Positions 52,485 to 61,961 of a stretch of DNA of 64,000 bases are shown piece after piece. The number at the start of each line of letters is the position of its first letter. Positions within the stretch are counted from its first letter, which is position 1. The notes under the pieces are model-generated. The model searched no databases, was not told the origin of the DNA, and saw only the letters and a list, made by a program, of their open reading frames with translations. The position numbers were made by a program, and so were the translations under genes. Source of the DNA: Bradyrhizobium tropiciagri (GTDB lineage Bacteria; Pseudomonadota; Alphaproteobacteria; Rhizobiales; Xanthobacteraceae); contig NZ_LFLZ01000014.1 in assembly GCF_001189845.1 (NCBI RefSeq), positions 85,210-149,209 of the forward strand, in the 5' to 3' direction.

Positions 52485-52736
52485 GTGCCCGTACAATTAC
52501 GAGGCGATAGGATGTGCTTGAATTGTCGTTCGCGGTTATTTGGTCGGATAGAGGGTCAAATGAATCATGCGGTTGGGAGCCGCCATGAATTGTCGACTAC
52601 GACAGATGAAGAGCGGGAATTGGTGCGCTGCAGAGAGGAGATAGCACGTCTCAAATTGCTGGTCGTGCAGCTTTCTGAACTTGTCTTGCGCAATGTCACG
52701 CAGAATGCAGAGGGCCAAAAGTCGCAATCCGGCTGA
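52485..52736 (+). CDS. Small coiled-coil protein
   Basis: Up to 83 residues; starts at 52512 or 52560 are also possible. The C-terminal half is a clear heptad helix (TDEERELVRCREEIARLKLL, then VVQLSELVLRN). Two cysteines near the start (CLNCRS). Resembles small bradyrhizobial proteins of unknown function. A hairpin follows at 52833. Confidence 0.5.
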   Translation: MPVQLRGDRMCLNCRSRLFGRIEGQMNHAVGSRHELSTTTDEERELVRCREEIARLKLLVVQLSELVLRNVTQNAEGQKSQSG

Positions 52737-52832
52737 CGCGTTCGGCCGTATACCGAATGGTCAATCCGCAGATGATGGACGTTAGACAATAGCCATTATG
52801 ATCCGCAGCGCGGCGGCCCCCGGGGGAGGGGA

Positions 52833-52868
52833 GCGGCCCCGCCCTTGTTCTTCATGGGGCGGGGCCGC
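52833..52868. terminator. Strong GC hairpin
   Basis: GCGGCCCCGCCC and its complement GGGCGGGGCCGC form a 12-bp stem with a 12-base loop, followed on the plus strand by a weak T-rich stretch (ATAATTT). Probably terminates the small gene upstream. The rest of the 375-base gap holds nothing recognised. Confidence 0.55.
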
Positions 52869-53111
52869 ATAATTTCCGGTCGAGCCGCTTCATGGATCGA
52901 TAGACATGAGTGCGTATCGCGCGGAAAAATGTGGGTCTGCAGGCTCTCGATCAGCCGTTTCATCTTGTCGATCGCTCGCTCATAGACCTGCGCTATGCAG
53001 GTCTAACAAGCTCCATTGCCTCCAACCCGGTGGAGGCGTTGAACCTGGAGAGCGCGCCGTGCGTCGATCGGGTAAAGGTCAACGATCAGCGTTTTGCAGG
53101 CGGTGCTGGCT

Positions 53112-53342
53112 TTATGCCGATGGTGATTTACGGATACCAAGCTGCTCCACAGCGAGCTTTGATATCTGGATCGCCAACCCCCTTGCGCCGGTCTCGATAA
53201 CCTTCTTTGCGACGATTTCGGCGATAGGGTCGTCACGATCAACCAAGCAAAGCGCATGCAGTGTCCGTGCATAGGCCAAGCTCAGACATTCAATTTCGTT
53301 CGGCCGTAGCTTACTGCCCTGGAGCAATCGATCAATCGGCAT
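53112..53342 (-). CDS. Small conserved hypothetical protein
   Basis: 76 residues: LRPNEIECLSLAYARTLHALCL, then DRDDPIAEIVAKKVIE. A helical protein family frequent in Bradyrhizobium, function unknown. GGAG lies nine bases before the ATG, and the gene follows the binding-protein gene by 52 bases on the same strand. Confidence 0.6.
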   Translation of the reverse strand: MPIDRLLQGSKLRPNEIECLSLAYARTLHALCLVDRDDPIAEIVAKKVIETGARGLAIQISKLAVEQLGIRKSPSA

Positions 53343-53394
53343 TGATCATCGCTCCAGGAGACACGCCAGCTTTGATGCGTCGGCCTAAGATGCG

Positions 53395-54513
53395 TCAAAA
53401 CGCGCTCGGGTTGGTCTCGCTATAGCCGCCCTTGTCGTCCCACCTGTAAACGACATAGTCGATCTGCTTGATGTCACCCTTGGCATCGTATTCCAGCTTG
53501 CCGATCACCGTGTCCCAAGAGCCCGCCTTGATCACGTCCATCACCTTCCTCGGATCCGTTGTGCCGACTTTGATTGCGGCCTGGGTCCAGACCTGCACTG
53601 CAGCGTAGGTGTAGAGGGTGTACCCTTCGGGATCGACATTCCTGGCTTTGAACTTACTGACGATGGCAGCCGCCGCCGGCTTGTTGCGTGGGTCTGGCCC
53701 GAAAGTGAAAAGCGTGCCCGCTCCAGCTACGCCGGTGACCGAGGCAAATTCCTTGTCAGCCAGGGCATCACCCGACATTAGTACGGTCTTCAGGCCCTGA
53801 TCACGCATCTGGCGCAGGATGAGACCTGCTTCCTGGTGATAGCCGCCGACATAGACGAGATCGATATTGTCTCGCTTCAGGCGCGAGACAATCGCATTGA
53901 AATCCTTGTCGCCCTTGTTATAGGACTCGTAAATCTTCTCGATGACGCCTGCCTTGTTGAGGGCCCTCTTCGTCTCGTCGGCAAGCCCCCTGCCATAGGT
54001 GGTCTTGTCGTTGAGAATGCCGATGTTCTTGCCCTTGAAATGCTTGGCGATATAATCGGCAGCGACCTGGCCCTGCTGGTCGTCGCGGCCGCAGACGCGC
54101 GCCACGTTCCATAGCTTGCGCTCGGTGAACAGGGGGTTGGTCGAGGCGGGCGTGATCTGCAGTACGTTGCCGTCCGCGTAGGCTTCCGAAGCCGGGATCG
54201 ACGACGAAGAGCAAAAGTGCCCGGCAACGAATGGAATCTTGGCGGCAGCGATCTTCTCCGCGACCGATCGCGCCTGCTTGGGATCGCAGGCATCGTCCTC
54301 GATGTCGAGGGCGAGCCTCTTGCCGAGTACGCCGCCGGACGCGTTGATCTGCTCCACCGCCATCTCCGCGCCGTTCTTCATTTGCCGCCCGAAGGCGGAC
54401 TCGCCCCCAGTTATCGGTCCGGCGACGGCGATGGTGATGTCCTCTGCCAATGCCTCGGTGGACAGCGCAATAAGTGCTCCAAGCGCAAAGCCAATCAGCT
54501 TGAGTGATGTCAT
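53395..54513 (-). CDS. Branched-chain amino acid-type ABC binding protein
   Basis: 372 residues. A signal peptide (LIGFALGALIALSTEALA) is followed by the LivK/periplasmic-binding fold: ITIAVAGPITGGESAFGRQM, GVLGKRLALDIEDDACDPKQA, VAGHFCSSSSIPASEAYADG and IDLVYVGGYHQEAGLI. It binds a small amino acid or related ligand in the periplasm. No permease or ATPase genes adjoin, so it is an orphan receptor that must use another LIV transporter. GAGGA lies before the ATG; a tiny peptide frame ends ten bases upstream. Confidence 0.9.
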   Translation of the reverse strand: MTSLKLIGFALGALIALSTEALAEDITIAVAGPITGGESAFGRQMKNGAEMAVEQINASGGVLGKRLALDIEDDACDPKQARSVAEKIAAAKIPFVAGHFCSSSSIPASEAYADGNVLQITPASTNPLFTERKLWNVARVCGRDDQQGQVAADYIAKHFKGKNIGILNDKTTYGRGLADETKRALNKAGVIEKIYESYNKGDKDFNAIVSRLKRDNIDLVYVGGYHQEAGLILRQMRDQGLKTVLMSGDALADKEFASVTGVAGAGTLFTFGPDPRNKPAAAAIVSKFKARNVDPEGYTLYTYAAVQVWTQAAIKVGTTDPRKVMDVIKAGSWDTVIGKLEYDAKGDIKQIDYVVYRWDDKGGYSETNPSAF

Positions 54514-54522
54514 GGATGGTCC

Positions 54523-54624
54523 TCACAAGGTAAATGCAGCGGCGAGTAAGTCGAGCAAAGCAAAGCGAACCCGGCGACGGCCAGCGCCTAAAAAGCAGCC
54601 GGACATAAAGTCATGGTCGCGCAT
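54523..54624 (-). CDS. Leader-like tiny peptide, altered copy
   Basis: 33 codons starting MRDHDFMSGCFLGA, with GAAGGGG four bases before the ATG. DNA and first residues match the 32-residue membrane peptide at 55296, but an indel after codon 14 changes the frame. In the other frame LAVAGFALLCS matches the intact copy. It lies just before the binding-protein gene. Confidence 0.5.
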   Translation of the reverse strand: MRDHDFMSGCFLGAGRRRVRFALLDLLAAAFTL

Positions 54625-55295
54625 CGAACCCCTTCGAGTGCACTGCCATGATGGAGCGACAGCCCACCTTGAGCCGGTGGAGAAACAGTTCCGTCTCGCC
54701 GAACCATATAAAGGTTCGAGGAACTATCGGCAGGCAGCTCATCGCCCGAAAGCAGTACAAGGACATTTTCCGATGCGGTTCCAGCAGAGTGATAGGCCGG
54801 GGCGCGTGCGCAAGGGTAGAGCTAGATCAACGAGCAACGTTAACGTACAAATCGTCCCGTCTCATTCTCGCAACGCGTTGTCCATTTCATATTGCCCGCC
54901 GCTCGTTCAACGCACGGGCTGCCTTGGACGAACACTAGCGGAATCATGCAGCCAGGAAAGTGATAGCTCGGTCCGCAACGTACAGAGCCCGCCGCGTCAG
55001 CAATGCGTATGCGAGAGGCGGGCTGTCCGGAGGGGGAGGGATGAGGCGATCCTTCACACCGTCCCCCGTATGAAAACAATCAACATGTGTCACCGATATC
55101 GATGGAGGCGGACATAAGCCAGCGCAGAGCTGTTTTCGCTGTCCTAGCTGCTGGCACGAGGGCATCGCGATGCTCTCGGCGTTAGCCGAGCCGCGACTAG
55201 GTCAGAATCCTTGTCGGTCCTTAGAGGTCGTCGAACCCTGGATACTTGATAGCGAGGCCAGCCTTCATAAGGCGACAAGGCAACCGGCGCCCGTT
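54625..55295. other. Gap between the two tiny-peptide copies
   Basis: No gene recognised; no promoter consensus found. Confidence 0.4.
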
Positions 55296-55394
55296 TCAAA
55301 TGAAAGCAAAGACGAGCAGGCTTGAGCAGAGGAGTGCGAAGCTGGTTGCGGTCAGCGCGAGAAGACCACCGGAGACAAGGTCATGATTGCGCAT
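55296..55394 (-). CDS. 32-residue membrane peptide
   Basis: MRNHDLVSGGLLALTATSFA, then LLCSSLLVFAFI: a charged start and a single hydrophobic helix. GAGGGTG lies five bases before the ATG. A homologous but frameshifted copy lies 770 bases away, which supports that this is a real small protein or leader family. Confidence 0.55.
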   Translation of the reverse strand: MRNHDLVSGGLLALTATSFALLCSSLLVFAFI

Positions 55395-55740
55395 GAATCA
55401 CCCTCGATTGAACCTATAAGGAGGCACAGAGAAGCAGTTCGCCAAGGTGAATTCTTGGCGATTCTTGTTGCATTGTTCCTGCTTTCGCTGCGTGATGGTG
55501 CATATTTGCAGCGTTGTTGCGCCGTAACTCGTTGAAGCGCGGCGTAACAAGAGCGGATGGAGTTCGAAGCCTGTCAGAAGTGCATCAGTGCTCGAGTGAC
55601 GCGGCCGGCCTTGGTCATAAGCTCGGATTCGCTGGCGGGCCGCTCGCACTTTGGACTAGCCGTACAGCCTGCCCGAAACTCGGCATTCTGCATATTCAAG
55701 CACATCCGTTCGCGAAGGTTCCGGGCTTTGGCAAACCGGG

Positions 55741-57453
55741 TTACTTGGTCGGCCCAAGCGGCCGGCTATGTGCGTTTGCCGCGCTTGCCATCTCGGGCCG
55801 CATTTCCGCCCTCGCGTGCTCGGGTGTGTCGTCCTTCCAGCGTACCGAGCCGAATGGCCTTTCCAGCATGCGGCGAACACGTACCGGTGCAGGACCGATG
55901 TGGAAGTGAATGGCCCGCCGCTCCAGCGCTCGTTCCGATTGGGTCGGGCGGTTGCGCCAGCGCAAATAATCGAGCCAGGTCGGAAAGTGATAACGTTCGG
56001 TCCACAATTCGGGATCGGCGATGTCGCGCGCGATCGACCAGCCATAGGCGCCGTTGCGCTGGCGGGACAATTGCACGTCTTGCATGACGTTGTGAAACGC
56101 GCGGGCATTCTCTTGTGCAATCCGGTATTCGATCTCGACGACGAGCGGCCCGCTACGTCCAGTCAAGGCGAGCCGTACTTCGGGATCGGCGAGCAGCTCG
56201 GGCTCTTCGCCGCGCGCGCCGACACGGGGCATGGGTAGCCAACGGCCGATGAGTGGTGAGGCGAGCATCAGCGCGGCCGACACCAGCAGCGCGGTTTCAA
56301 CGCCGGCCGCGTCCGTCAGGTGGCCCCAACCCCAGCTGCCGACGGCAATCCCGCCTGAACTTGCCGCCTGATAGGCCGCGAGCGAGCGACCGGTCACCCA
56401 GCGCGGCGCCGACAGCTGAACTCCGATGTTGAACACCGCCCATGTCAGCATCCACACGGCACCTGCCAGGACCAGCGCGGCCGCGGTCAATACCGGCTGG
56501 CGGCTCAGCGCCACGGCAGCCATCGCCGCGCCCATGGACAATGCACAGGCGCGAATCGCAGCTTCGCCGCTCATCTGCCTGCGGATCTCGGCAATGTTCA
56601 ACGCGCCGACCACGGCCCCCACGCCAAAAGCACCAAGCATGATGCCGTAGGTCTGGGCGTCGCCATGCAACACATCCCGCACCACCAGAGGCATCAGCGC
56701 TGTAATCGCGCCGGCTCCAACACCGGTTACAAGGGTGCGAAGCAATACGACCTTGATCGATGGCGAATTGCTGATGTAGCGCACGCCAGATACCATTGCG
56801 CGGCTCAATCTTTCAGGCGGCAGGCGTGAGGGGGCGCGGACGCGCTTCCAAAGGAACAACGCGGCCATCAGCGGGAGATAGAGCAGCGCGTTGAGCGCGA
56901 ATGCGGCCACTGCACCGGCGCTAGCTACCACCACGCCGCCGATCGCTGGGCCGACGCTCCGTGCGATATTGTAGCTGATGCCATTCAGCGCAATGGCCGC
57001 AGGTAGCTGCGCTTCCAACGGCACTTGTTCGCTTACGGATGATTGCCAGGCCGGTCCCATAAGCGCCATGCCGCTGCCGACCACGAAGCAGAGTACGAGC
57101 AAGACGTTCGGTGTGGCCAGGCCAAGCCAGGCGGCCACCGTAAGGCCAGTTGCGCCGGCGAGCGCGATGCCAAGCGAAACCAGTGCCACGATGCGGCGAT
57201 CGTACATATCAGCGATTGCGCCCGCTGGTATTGAAATCAGCATCACTGGCAGCAACAGCGCGGTCTGCACCAACGCCACCTTGTCAGCTGATGACGTCAT
57301 CTGCGTCATCGCCCAGGCTGCACCTACACCTTGTATCAAGCTGCCGACATTGGACAGGAGACTCGCAATCCAGATGCGACGGAAGGTCGCGTGCCGCAGA
57401 GGCGCCGTGATACTTTCGGCGCTACGCGACGGGACTTTGGCTGAATCGCTCAT
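55741..57453 (-). CDS. MFS transporter with C-terminal soluble domain
   Basis: 570 residues: about 12 helices (to about 420), with SIPAGAIADMYDRRIVALVSL after helix 2, then a 140-residue cytosolic domain (VVEIEYRIAQENARAFHNVM, RDIADPELWTERYHFPTWLDYL). This fusion is typical of the EntS/DUF894 MFS group. Substrate unknown. A palindromic operator lies 220 bases upstream. Confidence 0.85.
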   Translation of the reverse strand: MSDSAKVPSRSAESITAPLRHATFRRIWIASLLSNVGSLIQGVGAAWAMTQMTSSADKVALVQTALLLPVMLISIPAGAIADMYDRRIVALVSLGIALAGATGLTVAAWLGLATPNVLLVLCFVVGSGMALMGPAWQSSVSEQVPLEAQLPAAIALNGISYNIARSVGPAIGGVVVASAGAVAAFALNALLYLPLMAALFLWKRVRAPSRLPPERLSRAMVSGVRYISNSPSIKVVLLRTLVTGVGAGAITALMPLVVRDVLHGDAQTYGIMLGAFGVGAVVGALNIAEIRRQMSGEAAIRACALSMGAAMAAVALSRQPVLTAAALVLAGAVWMLTWAVFNIGVQLSAPRWVTGRSLAAYQAASSGGIAVGSWGWGHLTDAAGVETALLVSAALMLASPLIGRWLPMPRVGARGEEPELLADPEVRLALTGRSGPLVVEIEYRIAQENARAFHNVMQDVQLSRQRNGAYGWSIARDIADPELWTERYHFPTWLDYLRWRNRPTQSERALERRAIHFHIGPAPVRVRRMLERPFGSVRWKDDTPEHARAEMRPEMASAANAHSRPLGPTK

Positions 57454-57676
57454 GTTAGATCGTGATGATCTATCATGATTTGATTCTGGCGCGGATCACA
57501 AGGATGTTCCCGGCCTGATATCGCAGCGAAATAAGACGTGTCAATCAGATGACGATGTTCCGCTGACTGCCTGTCTTCCATTCCAGTAAGCGCTGTTCAT
57601 TGGTGGCTATATGCTGCATCCAGCGCATCGCTTACATGGACACGTAGAACAGATGCTGCATCGCTCGCGTGCAAAA

Positions 57677-57697
57677 ATTTGTACGAAACGTACAAAT
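57677..57697. promoter_or_regulatory. TetR-type palindromic operator
   Basis: ATTTGTAC-GAAAC-GTACAAAT, 8-bp perfect arms around a 5-base centre, upstream of the MFS gene. Such sites are typical of TetR-family repressors of efflux pumps. No tetR gene is present in the 500 bases on the other side; the surrounding gap (57454-58207) holds nothing else. Confidence 0.55.
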
Positions 57698-58207
57698 GGC
57701 GGAGTCGACGAGTGCGGAATCGCTTGTCGGTGGGTAGAGTGAACTGCGACCCTCTTTGCTAACAAGCCGAAGGCCCATGTCACAGCACTATCCATAGTGC
57801 ACGGGCTTCGCAGTGTTTGATGGACCTTGTTGTCTCTCGGGGCGAGTGGTTGCAACCCAGAATAGGGTAGGCGGCCTCTCCTATCCCGCACGACCGAGAC
57901 CGCGGCGAAGGATCTCCATCTAGAACACAATAGGATGCAACAGATCGAGCTATCCCGGCTCGGCCCGAGAGTTTTTACCCAATGGCTGCAAGTTTGTCGC
58001 AGCTCGGATGAATTGTGAGCTGCGACATCGGCTCCGTGAACACGCGGATTGTTCCCGTAGCCTGATTCAAGGCTTTCCGCTTGGCAATCTAGTCGCTCGC
58101 ATAAGCGTCTCACACTTCCGGACGAGTTCCCGGGCGAGCGAGCATGACGCGGGATTCGGCAATCCGTTGTTGCGGGTCGTGCGGAGTTGCTCGTGGATGA
58201 CCGGTCT

Positions 58208-59374
58208 TCATGGAAACCCTGCCGGTGCTGAACGTCCGAGCAGGAGACGACCTGCACTTTGAAGTGTTCCTTCGTTCAAGGCTGCGTGCTGGGCAACCGC
58301 GAAACTGTCGCACATCGCGCGCGCAAGATTGCTCGTCGTATAGAGTGATTGCGTTCCTGCGAGACCGCTTGCGATCTTGCAGACTTCGGCGCTCTGTCGG
58401 GCGGCGTTGGTCGCGGCAAGCCGCATCAGGGTCGTAGTAGTCGACTGGACCGTATCCTGCAACGCTTCCTTCCATAGCTCCTCGGTGGCTTCATAGAAGA
58501 AGGAGCGTGCGGAGCGCAGCATGGCTTCGGCTCTGGCGACCTCCAGCTGGATATAGCCGCGCTCTGCCATCACCGGCGCTCCAGTAATCGAGGCGCGGCC
58601 CCGGCTCATGGCAATCACCTCGTCTAGCGCGGAGCGCGCAATGCCGATGCCCACAATCGCATGCGCCTGCGCAGCGAAAGTCACCGAAGGATAACGATGG
58701 AGGGGTCCGTCGAAAGCCGGTGGACCGCCGCGGATCAGTGTCCATTCCTCTGGCACAATAACATTGTCGACAACGATGTCATGACTGCCGGTGCCTTGCA
58801 GGCCGATGACGTCCCAATTGGGACGGATCGCTACCTTGTCGGCCGGCATCACGGCTATGCGTGCAAGTCCACTTGTTGGATCATCGTCTAAAGTGATTCC
58901 AACGCCAATTAGCTCCGCGCCCGGTGATCCGCTGGCGAAAGGCCACACGCCGTTCACAACAAACCCGTCGGGACTGCGTTGAGCGGGCTGGAGCGGGAAA
59001 ACTGCACCCGCGTACACCACGTCAGGTCCATTGGCATATACGCGGCAAAGCGTGTCTTCAGGGAGAGCGGAGAGGTAGCGAGCCCCGTCGCCGAAGCTGG
59101 CGACCCAGCCGGCTGATCCGTCCGCTTCGGAAATGCGCTCGATCAGGCGACAAAAATCGGCAGGCGTTCTCTCGTCGCCGCCGAAACGTTTGGCGGCCAG
59201 AGCCCGGTAGACGCCAATGCGTTTGAATGCCTGAATAACGTCGTCTGGAACCTTCTGCGCGCGGGCGAACTCGTTTCGGCGCGCGCGGATATCGGCCAGC
59301 AGCGGCGACAGATCATCACTCGTTGTAGCCGAAACATCCGTTTCTGGTGCGATCATTCCTGGCGGAGCGTTCAT
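58208..59374 (-). CDS. nrgC: NrgC-like flavin-dependent monooxygenase
   Basis: 388 residues with the acyl-CoA dehydrogenase fold of HsaA/DszC-type oxygenases: KRFGGDERTPADFCRLIERI, ADGSAGWVASFGDGARYLS, VVNGVWPFASGSPGA, VIGLQGTGSHDIVVDNVIVP. It lacks the normal catalytic Glu region of true dehydrogenases, so it probably uses reduced FMN from a separate reductase. GAGGGC lies before the ATG. The NifA/sigma-54 promoter upstream and the groESL3 neighbourhood match the NifA-regulated gene nrgC of B. japonicum; the symbol is from memory of that region. Substrate unknown. Confidence 0.65.
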   Translation of the reverse strand: MNAPPGMIAPETDVSATTSDDLSPLLADIRARRNEFARAQKVPDDVIQAFKRIGVYRALAAKRFGGDERTPADFCRLIERISEADGSAGWVASFGDGARYLSALPEDTLCRVYANGPDVVYAGAVFPLQPAQRSPDGFVVNGVWPFASGSPGAELIGVGITLDDDPTSGLARIAVMPADKVAIRPNWDVIGLQGTGSHDIVVDNVIVPEEWTLIRGGPPAFDGPLHRYPSVTFAAQAHAIVGIGIARSALDEVIAMSRGRASITGAPVMAERGYIQLEVARAEAMLRSARSFFYEATEELWKEALQDTVQSTTTTLMRLAATNAARQSAEVCKIASGLAGTQSLYTTSNLARAMCDSFAVAQHAALNEGTLQSAGRLLLGRSAPAGFP

Positions 59375-59413
59375 GTTTGCCCTCGGTGGTGAGACGACCA
59401 GCGGTGTAGCCGG

Positions 59414-59656
59414 TCATTGATGGAGATTGCGAGCGCATGGCAGAGCCGGCCGTATTGAGTGAGGCCGGAGAAGATCTCCCATTGCCGCAGTTGATCTCGA
59501 TCGTGACCAGCCTGCAGGCTCCTTCCTCTCCAAACCGCTTGCCGAACGGATCAGGTCAAAAACACTGTCTTGAGAGGCCGGAAGGCCGAGCAAGACGTGG
59601 CCATCGGCGCTGCCCTTGAGGTTGGACCGGTAAGCAAACGACTGCGGCGGCGACAT
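59414..59656 (-). CDS. Possible first gene of the nrgC transcript
   Basis: 80 codons starting MSPPQSFAYRSNLKGSADGH, then VLLGLPASQDSVFDLI. After that the reading is less protein-like, and another frame (GKRFGEEGACRLVTIEI) may continue it, so a frameshift is possible. It lies between the sigma-54 promoter and nrgC. No family recognised. Confidence 0.4.
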   Translation of the reverse strand: MSPPQSFAYRSNLKGSADGHVLLGLPASQDSVFDLIRSASGLERKEPAGWSRSRSTAAMGDLLRPHSIRPALPCARNLHQ

Positions 59657-59775
59657 CCGTCCTCATCTGTTTGATCATGACTGCGAGAGTTGACGATAGC
59701 GCTTGCTTGTCATCTCTTCTCAGGCTGGGAGTTGCGAGGCCTCACGAACCTATGGATCCGTTTATCGTCTCGCCA

Positions 59776-59790
59776 GCAATCGATGTGCCA
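59776..59790 (-). promoter_or_regulatory. Sigma-54 promoter of the nrgC unit
   Basis: The minus strand reads TGGCACATCGATTGC, an excellent -24/-12 element, about 390 bases upstream of nrgC. Confidence 0.85.
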
Positions 59791-59894
59791 TCAAACAGGG
59801 CCTGTCAGCTGTGTTTCCGCGGAAGTAAATCGCATGGCACGAGCCGAGTCAGCGGGATGTGAGCGTCATCTGTGTCTCGTTCCAGCCACATCGT

Positions 59895-59910
59895 GTCATC
59901 AAGCGGACAG
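59895..59910. promoter_or_regulatory. NifA upstream activator sequence
   Basis: TGT-CATCAAGCGG-ACA, a perfect TGT-N10-ACA site about 110 bases upstream of the sigma-54 promoter at 59776. Confidence 0.85.
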
Positions 59911-61961
59911 GGTGCGAGGTGAATGACCTGACATGGACCTCGACCGCGGACGAGCCCGCCTCGGCTATTTGCCGTCACTGCGACTTGGCGATATGGCGTA
60001 TCCTGCAAGGCACCCGACATGCAGGGCAGAGCATGCAGTGCTTCTCTACTTTGTACCAGGGTTGACGCGGCTCGACCGTGCCGCTTGCGCCCTGGTAAGA
60101 GGCGAGGGCGGACGCACGCCGCGTTGCAAACGCGAGGGACCGGCTGCAGACGCTTCCTTCGCATTGCCAAGTCCTGCCTGGGTGCTGCGGTCCTCAGCTT
60201 ATGCAAGCGGCTACAGAGAGCTTCCAGCGGCTTTTGAAGACTTTCGAGCCTGCCAGCAAGCGACCCGCTGTTCATATTCCGCCGTGTCGGACACAAGGCA
60301 GTCGCGCAGTCTCTTGGCTCGGTTCACTCTTTCGAAGGCCGCTGGCGGCTTTTCTTCGACGAATTTTAACTGCCTCGGATCCCAACTAAACTTATGCAGC
60401 TCATCCAGCAACAGCGTTGTCATCGTCTGCCGGTCCCTGTTGGTGAGATCAGTGCAATACGACAGCTCAGATAGCGATCGATGTTGGCGCGCGCGGGTGC
60501 CTGCATATGTCGCCGCTCCCTGTTGTAAGGAACGCTCCGGGCAAAGTTTGTTACCGCCCAATGCCAGCACGTGCCGGCACTTGTCGCTGTTTACCCTTGG
60601 CAGCCAGCCGGAAGAACGACCTAACTCCCGTGCCTCCTCACTGCACGCGCACGGGACCTGATCAGAGCTCGCAGGTGCCCGATGGAAAATGATACCACGA
60701 GCTGGCCAGGCGAGCAGACCTTCACGCCTCACCATCGGTCAAAACCTTGTACCGTCCAAACGTCCGAACCCACGTACCGTGCCAACCATTGCACATGCGG
60801 CGAGCTGTTCCTTTGCGGTTTCCGGAAGCGTTATGAGTTCGGAAGGAGTGGATGCCTTCCGGATTAGCGCGACACATCGGCGGGTTAGGTCTGCCAAGTT
60901 GGATCATTCGACCTGTCGCAGCGAAGCGTTGCGAGTTCCGGTCTGTCGTCGAAACTCGCTTGGACTGAACTCATTCGTGTCAGTGAACAAACCATGTCAC
61001 GAATCGTGAGACATCCAAGCTCGCGACCCAAACCGGTCAGAACGCTATCGTGGCATTGGCTGCACCGCGACGCTGCTCCGGTTGCCGTGATGCGCGCCAC
61101 AAGATCATCAGGGCGGCGGGCGCTAGAATCGGCAATGGCGTTGGAAACGGTTCGTGCGTATCGAACAATTATGATGCAATTAGATCGCACTCACTGCCGT
61201 GGTGCGCGTTCGTCCGGTTCGTGCCGAGGTTGCGCGCGAATGGCGAACAGTAATCTGCCAACATGACTATCCGCGAGTGAAAGAGTGCGCAGCGCAAGGC
61301 TCGTCCTCTCATCGGGCCCTCTCGGTCAAGCGTTTTTTGGGTGCAAGGGATTAGTGGCGCAGGTGTTTCCGTGCGATGTCGACGATTCAGCCGCGGCAGC
61401 AGCGCCGGAGCGGGCGAGTGTGTGGAGATCAGGCTAGGAATGCCAGTTCTACTTGACTGTTGGGGGCTGTGGCTCGCCTTGAGAGCGGTCATTTGGGAAC
61501 GCCCTTGAGACGTTCGAGTGCGCTGGTGGTCGTGATGGCCCAAATCGAAAGGCGCCTCAGCAACGCTTCTGTTCATCGCGTCTACCGACCCGACGGAAGG
61601 TATCGCGGTGGTTTGCCGCTCTGCCCAGCATGCCGTAGAACGTCCCGCAAATGCGTCGCGCTCCAGTGGCCCGAGCCAGATTGTTGGACAAAGACTTGAT
61701 CGATTGCGCGGCCGCGTGGCCGGGATAGCCGTTTGAGCGGACAAGATGTAACTTATAGAAGCCGAAACGACGACGGCCATCTACGTGATCGAAGCGTTCC
61801 GAAATCGGGACTGGCGCCTCCGATTGACAGGCTGCAGCCATGGGACGGCGCAAAGGTCGCGCGGCGCTCTGCTTGAGGGCAGACAGCTGCGTTCTAACAG
61901 GATCAAAGACTGCGCGGCGTTCCCTCGTCTTCCCTTTCGATGGCATAGGCTGGATCTAGCA
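59911..61961. other. 2 kb with few recognisable genes
   Basis: Apart from the small minus-strand ORF at 60211, only overlapping frames without motifs. No inverted repeats or transposase blocks recognised. Confidence 0.45.
60211..60423 (-). CDS. Small hypothetical protein, 70 residues
   Basis: MTTLLLDELHKFSWDPRQLK, then VEEKPPAAFERVNRAKRLRD: soluble and protein-like in composition. No clear ribosome site, no known family. Confidence 0.35.
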   Translation of the reverse strand: MTTLLLDELHKFSWDPRQLKFVEEKPPAAFERVNRAKRLRDCLVSDTAEYEQRVACWQARKSSKAAGSSL

